64,000 nt of DNA, from the NCBI GenBank assembly GCA_023429135.1, contig JAEYWD010000034.1:62001-126000 (forward strand), given 5' to 3'. The notes under the pieces were generated by a model, which ran no database searches, was not told the origin of the DNA, and saw only the letters and a list, made by a program, of their open reading frames with translations. Positions 53,429-61,804 of this stretch are shown piece by piece; the stretch's first letter is position 1; each line of letters begins with the position of its first letter. Source of the DNA: Bacteroidota bacterium. GTDB lineage: Bacteria; Bacteroidota; Bacteroidia; Bacteroidales; JAAUTT01. The translations under genes and the position numbers were made by a program.

Positions 53429-55927
53429 TCAACCCGGGACTTTTTGCGATTTTCGAGATTCCTTTCCATTTTTCGACAATCCGGTTTTATTAAAGAAAGA
53501 TTGTACTGTCGACGATTCGTCCTTGTCAGTATAATATTTCGAATCGTAACCATATGCGTAAGCACGACTCTTGAGATAAACATCGTTCATCAGTATTGCC
53601 AGATTGGTAATCTTATTATTTTCGAGCGATTTGAGTGTATTACCAAACATTTCCTTGATAGTTACATTCTGCCGGATAAGATAAATATTCAAATCGGCAT
53701 AATTCATCAGAAAATAAGCATCGGTAACCACTCCAATAGGAGCTGTATCAATTATAATGTAATCGTATATTTCCTTCAGTTTAAAGATCAGATTCTTTGT
53801 AATATTCGACCCTATCAACTCAATTGGGTTGGGTGGAACAGGACCGGCGGGAATAAAGTCAAGATTTTCAATTCTGGTTGGCTGAATAATATCCTCAAGA
53901 ACCGCACGGTTACTCAGGTACGAACTAATCCCAATAAGATTATTTAATCCTAGATCCTGGTAAATTGCAGGTTTACGCAAGTCGAAACCAATAAGCACCG
54001 TTTTTTTGCCTAACAAAGCAAAAACCGAGGCAAGGTTGGTTGATACAAAAGATTTCCCTTCACCACTACCCGACGAGGTTATAAGTATAACCTGCTTGGA
54101 TATACCCCGCGACATAATCTGGAGATTGGTTCGAACCGTTCGGAAGGATTCCGATATGGACGATTTTGGATAATCGGCAATAACCGTGTTCGACTTTTTA
54201 TAATTGTGATAAATAAAGCCAATGATGGGCTTATTGGTAATAGCCTCCACGTCGCCCTTATCAACAATTTTATTATTAAAAAAGTCTTTAACCATAATGA
54301 TCGTTAAAGGAATAAAGAGCCCGGCAAATATGGCAATCAGATAATTAATAATTTTCTTGGGAGCCACTATCCTGGCTGAAACTTTACGGGCAGGGTCTAC
54401 AATTTCATAATCGGGCATGTTCGCGGCTCTGGCAATTTGCGCTTCCGATCGTTTTTGCAGAAGAAACGTAAAAATGGCATCGTTAAGCTTGAATTTGCGT
54501 TCAATCCCTAACAACTGCAACTGTGTTTTTGGCATTCCCGAAATATCAGCACTCATCCGGCTGGTACGGTAATCTATTTCCTTGATGGAATTTGCCAGCG
54601 TATTCAGGTTATTATTTACATTTTCCTGAATGGTCTTTTTCAGATTCTTAATCTGCACTTCAATGGTAGAAAGATTTGGGTTCCGGGTGTTTTCCGAGCT
54701 GAGATACGTCGACCTTTCGGCACTTAAAGTAAGCAGTTGGGTAATAAGCTGCGTGAGCAAAGGATCTACCACATTCATCGATGATGGAGCTAGTAAATCG
54801 GTATTGTCTTTATTTTCTCTGAAGTAATTGCGCAGATATTCATAATACCTCTTCTGATTTACAAGTACAGCCTTTTCCGATTCCAACTGACTCAATTTCT
54901 GGAATATCTGCTGACCTTGAAAACTAAGATCAATCACCTGGTTGGATGTCCTGAAATTCTGCAGCGAGCTCTGAGCAACATTAAGCGAATCGGCAACATT
55001 GGAAATCTGGTTATCAATAAACTGAACAGTTGTACTTGCATAATTATTCTTCTTCTTTAAGTTTTGATCCAGGTAACCGTTGGTATAATTGATGAGAAAA
55101 TCAGTTATTTTTTCGGGATGACCGCCTTTAATGCTAATATCCAGCAAAGAAGCAGTGGGCGATACAGGTTCTATTTCCAGATTCGACTGGTATTCAAGCG
55201 TCAGATATTCGGGATGGTTAAAATAGAAAAACAGAGCCTTATCCTTAAATAATTCAGCATTGGCATTTTCTTTAATCGATATTTTAAAATTGAAATATTT
55301 ATCGCTAATTGGTTCACCAAACTGATAAACCTTATCGATTTTATACTTCGGAACCTGGCCAACAACGTTGTTATCAACATAATTGAACAGTATGATATCT
55401 TCACCCTCGGCCTGGAGCCTGAATTTATTATCGGGAAGAAAAGTAACATAAAACTTCAGGTATAAGGGTTGTGTTTGCGATTTATCCATTAAAACCTGAT
55501 ACGGGGCCTCTTTATAAAATTCCTTTGAAGTATTCAGGAAGGAACCTTGAGATGTTTGACTAAAAAAAGCATTTTCTTCAGAAAAATATGTGATTTCCAA
55601 TCCCAGGTCCATTAATGTTTGATTAATTAAGCTGAACGATTTAAGAGATCCTATTTCGTTTTCTATGTTTTTGGAGTTTTTCAGCGAATTCAGACCCTGA
55701 AGTATATCATCTGAACTTAAAAGAGGATTCTCATTTTGTTCGTTAATCAATAATGAAGTCTTATTTTTATAAGTATTCGGCGAGAATTTATTGAATAAGA
55801 AAGCAACAATCAGAAATATCAGAACAGATGCAAAAATATAACCTTTATTATCGAGAAATTTATAAATGAGCGCCTTATAATTTGTGGTTGACTGAAAAAT
55901 GTCTTCGTTGCTCTTCATAGAAAACAA
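53429..55927 (-). CDS. wzc: Polysaccharide co-polymerase / BY-kinase (Wzc)
   Basis: An inner-membrane tyrosine autokinase that controls chain length and export. It has a first helix (YIFASVLIFLIVAFLF, about residues 30-45), a large periplasmic Wzz/coiled-coil region, and a second helix (NYLIAIFAGLFIPLTIIMV, about 530). The kinase has Walker A TSSGSGEGKSFVSTN (about 620), Walker A' LIGFDLRKPA and Walker B YIIIDTAPIG. The C terminus has a Tyr-rich cluster (SRAYAYGYDSKYYTDKDE) for autophosphorylation. It is in an operon with wza and the priming transferase. Confidence 0.95.
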   Translation of the reverse strand: MFSMKSNEDIFQSTTNYKALIYKFLDNKGYIFASVLIFLIVAFLFNKFSPNTYKNKTSLLINEQNENPLLSSDDILQGLNSLKNSKNIENEIGSLKSFSLINQTLMDLGLEITYFSEENAFFSQTSQGSFLNTSKEFYKEAPYQVLMDKSQTQPLYLKFYVTFLPDNKFRLQAEGEDIILFNYVDNNVVGQVPKYKIDKVYQFGEPISDKYFNFKISIKENANAELFKDKALFFYFNHPEYLTLEYQSNLEIEPVSPTASLLDISIKGGHPEKITDFLINYTNGYLDQNLKKKNNYASTTVQFIDNQISNVADSLNVAQSSLQNFRTSNQVIDLSFQGQQIFQKLSQLESEKAVLVNQKRYYEYLRNYFRENKDNTDLLAPSSMNVVDPLLTQLITQLLTLSAERSTYLSSENTRNPNLSTIEVQIKNLKKTIQENVNNNLNTLANSIKEIDYRTSRMSADISGMPKTQLQLLGIERKFKLNDAIFTFLLQKRSEAQIARAANMPDYEIVDPARKVSARIVAPKKIINYLIAIFAGLFIPLTIIMVKDFFNNKIVDKGDVEAITNKPIIGFIYHNYKKSNTVIADYPKSSISESFRTVRTNLQIMSRGISKQVILITSSGSGEGKSFVSTNLASVFALLGKKTVLIGFDLRKPAIYQDLGLNNLIGISSYLSNRAVLEDIIQPTRIENLDFIPAGPVPPNPIELIGSNITKNLIFKLKEIYDYIIIDTAPIGVVTDAYFLMNYADLNIYLIRQNVTIKEMFGNTLKSLENNKITNLAILMNDVYLKSRAYAYGYDSKYYTDKDESSTVQSFFNKTGLSKNGKESRKSQKVPG

Positions 55928-55932
55928 TATGT

Positions 55933-56679
55933 TTAGTAAGTTTTTATAAACAATAAAACAGCAATTAATGTACTTACTGTTGCTAAACCTGTTGAATATG
56001 TATTGTTTTGAAACGTATGAGTTATGGCTCTTAAAGGTTTAACTACAATAACATCGTTTGGCTCGATATAGTAGAACTTTGATTCAACTATACTTTTGTC
56101 AGCCAAATTTACTTCATTATATGTTATTTTGCTATCAATGGCTCTTATTATCGTAACTTTTTTTCGGTCGCCATAGGGACTTAAACCTCCTGCAAGACCA
56201 ACAGCCTCGAATACAGTCAGTTTATCACCGGTAAAATCGTATGCTCCCTCTTTACCAACAGCCCCTAAAACGGTTACTGTATTGTTAATAAACCGCACAC
56301 GAACAGCGGTGTTGAGTAAATACTGACTAACGGCCTGCTGAATTTTTTCTGCCGCATCTTCAAGGGTAAGATCCTTAACAAGGATTTTCCCTGCAAAGGG
56401 AAAAAGAATATAGCCGCCTTCGTTTACAGTGTAGCTGGCAAGTTGCAAATCTGTTTGGCTTGCACTGCGGGATTCATTGCCAAAAATTGCTGCTGTTTTC
56501 TCATCAGTACTCAATACTTTTATGTATAGTTCATCAAATGGTTTTATAGTTTTTGATTTTCTGTCGTACCTGTAATCGGTTGCTTTTCCTTCATTAACAT
56601 ATTGTAATTTTTCGTACGACATGCATGAACTTAATACTATCGCCATAACTGCGATCCATACATAATTTTTAAATTTCAT
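55933..56679 (-). CDS. wza: Outer-membrane polysaccharide export protein (Wza-like)
   Basis: A lipoprotein (lipobox LSSC, Cys19) with a Poly_export domain (PFDELYIKVLSTDEKTAA) and an SLBB domain (VTVLGAVGKEGAYDF, about residues 138-152). It ends in a hydrophobic stretch (LATVSTLIAVLLFIKTY), consistent with the C-terminal membrane helix of Wza in the outer membrane. 248 residues is short compared with E. coli Wza but usual in Bacteroidetes. It is 5 bp from wzc. Confidence 0.93.
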   Translation of the reverse strand: MKFKNYVWIAVMAIVLSSCMSYEKLQYVNEGKATDYRYDRKSKTIKPFDELYIKVLSTDEKTAAIFGNESRSASQTDLQLASYTVNEGGYILFPFAGKILVKDLTLEDAAEKIQQAVSQYLLNTAVRVRFINNTVTVLGAVGKEGAYDFTGDKLTVFEAVGLAGGLSPYGDRKKVTIIRAIDSKITYNEVNLADKSIVESKFYYIEPNDVIVVKPLRAITHTFQNNTYSTGLATVSTLIAVLLFIKTY

Positions 56680-56695
56680 TTTAATTGGATTGAAT

Positions 56696-58153
56696 TTAAG
56701 CTCCTGAACCTTTTATTACTGTTTTAACTGTTTTAAAGAATAATTCAATGTCGAGTTTGGGAGACCAGTTATCAATGTAAGCTAAATCAAGTTTCATCCA
56801 TTGTTCGAATACAACCGAATTCCTGTTTGGAACAATTTGCCACGTACACGTAATTCCTGGCTTTACCGAAAGTCTCCTCAATTGCCATCTTTCATATTTT
56901 TTTACTTCTTCGGGAAGCGGAGGCCGTGGCCCAATCAACGACATCTCTCCTTTTAAAACGTTAAAGAACTGAGGAAGTTCATCTAAACCTGTTTTTCTTA
57001 ATAAACGCCCAATTGGTGTGATCCGCGGATCGTTCTTAATTTTGAATACCGGCCCGTCCATCTCATTTTTATCCATGAGTTTTTTCTTCAGGGCCTCAGC
57101 ATTTACAACCATGGTCCGGAATTTATACAGGTAAAACTGACGTCCTCTCAGTCCCACTCGTACCTGCTTAAAAAATACCGGCCCCTGTGAGGTCAATTTT
57201 ATGGCAATCGCAATTCCCAACATAAAAGGTGACAATATTACCAATATAATAATGGAGAAAGTAATATCGCTCAGCGACTTCCATGCAACACCAAAATAAT
57301 CGCTCGGAACATTTGAGTAGGTAATAAAAGGCATGTCGCGTAAACTGGTCTGCGCTTTTGTCATATTTATAGGCGACAAATCGGATTGTAACCTGAACAC
57401 AACCCCAATCTCCTGAGACGATTTAACAAGACTTTCGATCTCCTGCTGTACTATATTGCGTTTACAATAAATTATTTCGTCAACAATATCAAAAGTCATA
57501 ATATTTTTAAGATTCTGGATACCAACGTCCGGAATCACTTTTATCTTATCTGCGTATTTGGCTTTAATAAGTTTGCTGTTAGAAACAATCATCATTAAAC
57601 GGAATCCCCATTCACGATTTTCAAGAATCTGGTCAATAACAAATTCCGAGGTGCCGTCGGCAATAACAATTACATTACGCGTGTTATGTCCATTGGACCT
57701 GTAATATTTAAAAAACTTGTAAATGCCAAGCCGGAAGAAAAACAGTGTAATAAACTGGAGACCCATAAATATAAAAACGAAGGCACGGCTAATTAAATCG
57801 AGCTTAAAAGAAAAGATAAAAAGAAACATAATGAGCATACTCAGAATTGTAAACTGAACAAGCTCAAAAACCAGATTCATGTTTGTACCAATTCGGGGAA
57901 CCTTGGCGGCATTTGATATGTGAAGCACTATAGCCCACACAGGTATCATTAAAAAAAACAGAATGGTATAATCGTAATTCTGAAACATTGAAGTAAGATC
58001 AGTTTGTTGTGACACCACATAAGAAACGAGGTAACAGAACAATACGATTAATATATCTACAAAAGCCAGGATTGAGAAATAGAAACGGGACTTACCCTTA
58101 ACAAGGGGATGTTTGGTCCAATTGAAATTGCGAAATAACAGACTACTCTTCAT
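56696..58153 (-). CDS. Undecaprenyl-phosphate sugar phosphotransferase (WcaJ-like)
   Basis: This is the initiating phosphosugar transferase. Four N-terminal helices (about residues 25-150) precede a Rossmann-like cytoplasmic region and a fifth membrane segment (about 290-315). The C-terminal catalytic domain has KFRTMVVNAE, DELPQFFNVLKGEMSLIGPR and KPGITCTWQI. It loads the first sugar phosphate onto undecaprenyl phosphate. It is first in the wcaJ-wza-wzc operon. A stand-alone copy of its membrane part is at 58,880. Confidence 0.92.
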   Translation of the reverse strand: MKSSLLFRNFNWTKHPLVKGKSRFYFSILAFVDILIVLFCYLVSYVVSQQTDLTSMFQNYDYTILFFLMIPVWAIVLHISNAAKVPRIGTNMNLVFELVQFTILSMLIMFLFIFSFKLDLISRAFVFIFMGLQFITLFFFRLGIYKFFKYYRSNGHNTRNVIVIADGTSEFVIDQILENREWGFRLMMIVSNSKLIKAKYADKIKVIPDVGIQNLKNIMTFDIVDEIIYCKRNIVQQEIESLVKSSQEIGVVFRLQSDLSPINMTKAQTSLRDMPFITYSNVPSDYFGVAWKSLSDITFSIIILVILSPFMLGIAIAIKLTSQGPVFFKQVRVGLRGRQFYLYKFRTMVVNAEALKKKLMDKNEMDGPVFKIKNDPRITPIGRLLRKTGLDELPQFFNVLKGEMSLIGPRPPLPEEVKKYERWQLRRLSVKPGITCTWQIVPNRNSVVFEQWMKLDLAYIDNWSPKLDIELFFKTVKTVIKGSGA

Positions 58154-58299
58154 AAGCTAACCAATGTTATAAAATAAACCTATGACTATAACATCGAACT
58201 CAACTTATGGTTTCCTGAAATTTCTTAGTATTTACAAGTGCTATAAACGAATTGACTAATGAAGGGAATTATTGGATAGATGAAAAAAACTGCACTGAT

Positions 58300-58710
58300 T
58301 TAATCGTTGTCAATCAAATCGTCGAATTTTCCAATTAAAGCTTCGGTTTCAATAAAATTAAACGGAGCTTTTATAAATGATTTTAAATGCATTCCAAGAT
58401 CCAGAATGTCATCATCGCCTTCCTCATAATACCAGTTAATATCAACATCGTGACCGGTATTATATATATCGTCAACAATTTTCAGAATATCGAAAACACA
58501 TTTGGAAGAAGCTGTATCGAGATAATCGAAATTGAAAATGATGGTTGTCTTGTGTGCTGGAGCAACAGAATATTTTTTTATCCACTCCATAGCGGGACGA
58601 AAAATCTTGGTAGCATCTTCAGGAATAGAACGGCCTGAAAATTGAATTAACCCTTCTTCAAGAATAATTGTTGGGGATTTTGCCGTTTTCTCAATGATTA
58701 TTTTTTCCAT
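58300..58710 (-). CDS. SiaC-family (DUF1987) regulatory phosphoprotein
   Basis: A 136-residue protein of the SiaC/DUF1987 family. The phospho-acceptor region is FDYLDTASSKCVFDILK, with Thr66 matching the regulatory Thr of Pseudomonas SiaC; GDDDILDLGMHLKSFIKAPF follows. In Pseudomonas, SiaC is switched by a kinase/phosphatase pair and activates a diguanylate cyclase, controlling aggregation. No such partner is encoded in this window. Its place next to EPS priming and export genes suggests a link to polysaccharide output. Confidence 0.88.
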   Translation of the reverse strand: MEKIIIEKTAKSPTIILEEGLIQFSGRSIPEDATKIFRPAMEWIKKYSVAPAHKTTIIFNFDYLDTASSKCVFDILKIVDDIYNTGHDVDINWYYEEGDDDILDLGMHLKSFIKAPFNFIETEALIGKFDDLIDND

Positions 58711-58758
58711 ATTGACCTTTTTCAGAAACTATCCTGGAGTACTTACTTATTTAAAAGG

Positions 58759-58789
58759 TAAAAATATAAAATTGAAGTAATTGTACAAA
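58759..58789 (-). promoter_or_regulatory. Candidate promoter of the SiaC-family gene
   Basis: Minus strand: TTTG at 58789-58786, a 19-base spacer, then TATTTTTA at 58766-58759 (one mismatch to TAnnTTTG). The leader would be about 42 bases. Confidence 0.38.
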
Positions 58790-58879
58790 GCGGTTCGTTT
58801 AAAAAATATAAAATTCCTTATTTTTATTTTGAAAAAGCTTAGGGAAATTCGTTACATTTAACACAAATAGTTAAGTGAG

Positions 58880-59326
58880 ATGAGCTCTACAGAAACAACA
58901 TCCAAAAATGATAAGCAATACGAAGATGCTAAACGTAATTTTCGGGTTAAATTCTGGGTTTTGGATGTGGTAACCATTACTTTGTCGTATGTGCTTGCAT
59001 TCTGGATAAGGCATAATGTGGGAGGATTGACTTATTCCAACAATTATCTCTACCTGCTTCTGCTGATGATTCCTACATTCTTCATTTTAATCCGAAAAAG
59101 CCACTTTACTCATGTGTACCAAAAATTCGGTCTTAAATTTATTTTTTACAATTTTCTACAGCTTTGTTTCCTGGGCCTGCTGATAATGATCGCATTTATA
59201 TTTATTTTTAAAATGGACGATATCAGCAGGGTCTTTATTTTTGTCTTTTTCGTAATTTACATGATTAATCTGAGTATTTTACAGATATACCGTTCCCAGA
59301 GTTTTCGGAATCTTAAGAAAAAATAA
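58880..59326 (+). CDS. Stand-alone membrane domain related to WcaJ
   Basis: A 148-residue protein with four membrane helices, a charged N terminus and a basic C-terminal tail (SQSFRNLKKK). Its helices match those of the transferase at 56,696-58,153, especially the pattern IMIAFIFIFKMDDISRVFIF against LIMFLFIFSFKLDLISRAFV. It stops where the cytoplasmic region should begin, so it has no catalytic part. It may be a truncated transferase or a regulatory decoy. It converges on fcl with a 1-bp gap. Confidence 0.8.
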   Translation: MSSTETTSKNDKQYEDAKRNFRVKFWVLDVVTITLSYVLAFWIRHNVGGLTYSNNYLYLLLLMIPTFFILIRKSHFTHVYQKFGLKFIFYNFLQLCFLGLLIMIAFIFIFKMDDISRVFIFVFFVIYMINLSILQIYRSQSFRNLKKK

Positions 59327-59327
59327 C

Positions 59328-60431
59328 TCAGGCAGAATACGATTCGTAAACTTTTGTGATCCCTTCTTTAAAGCCGATTTTTTCTTTCCAGCCTAATGAA
59401 TGGAGTTTTGATACATCCATCAATTTACGCATGGTACCATCGGGTTTTGTACTATCCCAAACAATTGTTCCTTTGTAACCGGTAATTTCTTTAACTATTT
59501 CCGAAAGTTCACGAATTGTTAAATCTACACCCGTACCAATGTTTATATGAGTGTTTTTTATCTCGTTGGCCTCTTGCGGGTTTCTTTCTTTATAGAAGTT
59601 TGCAAGATCGTTGAAATCAATATTCTCCATAATAAAAACACATGCATCAGCTAAATCACTGGCATGTAGAAATTCCCGCATTGGACTGCCGGTTCCCCAT
59701 AGTGTAATGGTAACATCGCTCCCATTCCTTGAAATGCCATATTTATTCAGCTTTTCGTTAATCTCCGCCTCAGTATTATTGCCTTTCACACCTTCTACCG
59801 GATACTTGGTAAAATCTTTACGAATGGCATCCCAGTTGTTTTCCATCAAACATTTTCCCAGGTGCATTTTACGGATTAATGCAGGTAAAACATGCGACTT
59901 TTCCAGATCGAAATTATCGTTATAACCATACAGATTGGTGGGCATAACGGATATAAAATTGGTGCCATACTGAAGATTGAAACTTTCGCACAATTTTAAT
60001 CCTGCAATTTTAGCAATGGCATAAGGCTCATTGGTATACTCCAATGTGGAGGTTAAAAGAGAATCCTCCGACATAGGTTGAGGCGCATTTTTCGGGTATA
60101 TGCATGAACTTCCCAAAAAGAGAAGCTTTTTTACACCGTACTTGAAGGATGCTCCTATAATGTTATTCTGTATCTGGATGTTATCAAAAATAAAATCAGC
60201 ACGATAAATATTATTGGCAATAATTCCTCCTACTTTAGCAGCAGCCAGAACAACATATTCAGGTTTTTCGGTACGAAAAAAATCATCAGTTTGCTTCTGA
60301 TCTCTCAGGTCCATTTCATCCAGGGTTCTGAAAACAAAATTTGAATAACCTTTTTGTTTAAGGTTATTCAAAATTGCACTTCCAACCATACCTAAATGGC
60401 CGGCGATATAAATTTTAGCGTTTTTCTCCAT
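59328..60431 (-). CDS. fcl: GDP-L-fucose synthase
   Basis: This enzyme converts GDP-4-keto-6-deoxymannose to GDP-L-fucose. SDR motifs: IYIAGHLGMVGSAILNNL (residues 7-24), FLGSSCIYPKNAPQPMSE (about 105) and the catalytic NEPYAIAKIAGLKLCESFN (about 133). It lies 2 bp downstream of gmd. At 367 residues it is slightly longer than E. coli WcaG, with an insert around 185-220. Confidence 0.95.
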   Translation of the reverse strand: MEKNAKIYIAGHLGMVGSAILNNLKQKGYSNFVFRTLDEMDLRDQKQTDDFFRTEKPEYVVLAAAKVGGIIANNIYRADFIFDNIQIQNNIIGASFKYGVKKLLFLGSSCIYPKNAPQPMSEDSLLTSTLEYTNEPYAIAKIAGLKLCESFNLQYGTNFISVMPTNLYGYNDNFDLEKSHVLPALIRKMHLGKCLMENNWDAIRKDFTKYPVEGVKGNNTEAEINEKLNKYGISRNGSDVTITLWGTGSPMREFLHASDLADACVFIMENIDFNDLANFYKERNPQEANEIKNTHINIGTGVDLTIRELSEIVKEITGYKGTIVWDSTKPDGTMRKLMDVSKLHSLGWKEKIGFKEGITKVYESYSA

Positions 60432-60433
60432 AA

Positions 60434-61549
60434 TTATTCGAAGTAATTCATAGTCTTATATCCTCCGTCTCTCAGATATTTTTCCTTTTTCATGAGTTTG
60501 ACGTCGCTGCGAACCATATCATTAACTAAACCGGCAAGGTCGTATTTGGGTTTCCAGTTAAGCTGCTTTTGAGCTTTCGATGGGTCTCCAATAAGCAGTT
60601 CCACTTCAGTAGGCCGGAAATAACGCTTGTCAACAGCAACAACACATTTGCCTGTCTCAACCTGATATTCGGGGTTATTGCATTTAACAACATATCCTTT
60701 TTCTTCAGCATCCTTGCCTTCAAAACGAATTTCAATTCCTACTTCGGCAAATGCCAAACGGATAAATTCTCTTACTTCGGTGGTAACTCCTGTTGCAATA
60801 ACATAATCATCAGGTTTTTCCTGTTGTAAAATCAGGTACATTGCTTCAATATAATCTTTTGCATGTCCCCAGTCGCGTTTAGCCGATAGGTTACCCAAAT
60901 AAACAACATCCTGCATTCCTAAAGCAATGCGGGCAACAGCTCTTGTAATTTTACGGGTTACGAAAGTCTCTCCCCGGATAGGCGACTCGTGATTGAATAG
61001 AATTCCGTTGCAGGCAAACATGTTGTATGCCTCGCGATAATTAACGGTAATCCAGTATCCGTATAATTTGGCAACAGCATATGGGCTACGGGGATAAAAG
61101 GGAGTTTTTTCACTTTGCGGCACCTGCTGAACAAGACCATACAGTTCACTGGTTGAAGCCTGATATACCCGGGTCTTTTCCACTAATCCCAGTAACCGTA
61201 CAGCTTCAAGAATACGAAGTGTTCCTATACCATCAGCATTTGCAGTATATTCGGGTGTTTCGAAACTAACCCACACGTGGCTCATAGCCGCAAGATTGTA
61301 AATTTCGTCGGGCTTAATTTCCTGAATAATGCGGATAAGATTCGTAGAATCGGTTAAATCACCATAATGAAGGATAAAATTTTTATTTTCTACATGAGGA
61401 TCCTGGTATAAATGGTCAATTCTATCGGTATTGAACATCGAACTTCTGCGTTTCAAACCATGAACCGTATATCCTTTTTTCAATAAAAACTCAGCCAGAT
61501 AAGCACCGTCCTGACCTGTTACACCTGTAATTAAAGCAACTTTACCCAT
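60434..61549 (-). CDS. gmd: GDP-mannose 4,6-dehydratase
   Basis: First enzyme of GDP-fucose synthesis. SDR motifs: ITGVTGQDGAYLAEFLLKKG (residues 7-26), YQASTSELYGLVQ (about 129) and YPRSPYAVAKLYGYW (about 152). Length 371 is standard. It is coupled to fcl. Confidence 0.97.
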   Translation of the reverse strand: MGKVALITGVTGQDGAYLAEFLLKKGYTVHGLKRRSSMFNTDRIDHLYQDPHVENKNFILHYGDLTDSTNLIRIIQEIKPDEIYNLAAMSHVWVSFETPEYTANADGIGTLRILEAVRLLGLVEKTRVYQASTSELYGLVQQVPQSEKTPFYPRSPYAVAKLYGYWITVNYREAYNMFACNGILFNHESPIRGETFVTRKITRAVARIALGMQDVVYLGNLSAKRDWGHAKDYIEAMYLILQQEKPDDYVIATGVTTEVREFIRLAFAEVGIEIRFEGKDAEEKGYVVKCNNPEYQVETGKCVVAVDKRYFRPTEVELLIGDPSKAQKQLNWKPKYDLAGLVNDMVRSDVKLMKKEKYLRDGGYKTMNYFE

Positions 61550-61804
61550 TTGTTTTCTGTTTGTTAAAAGAATTATCCTTTAATTAATGTTTCTATTCTA
61601 AATTGTTTGTTCTATTAAAATCGTAATTTCACTTCTGTGGAAATGCAAAAAAAGGCAAATTAAGATTAACAATAAAATAAAAATTATTAAAGACACTCAG
61701 AAGATGATAAAAAGCTGGAATATCTTCGTTAAAATTTTACTATTAAACAAAGTTTACAGTAAATATTAAGCGTCTTCAAAGATTATTTTCTAAAAATATA
61801 GTCC

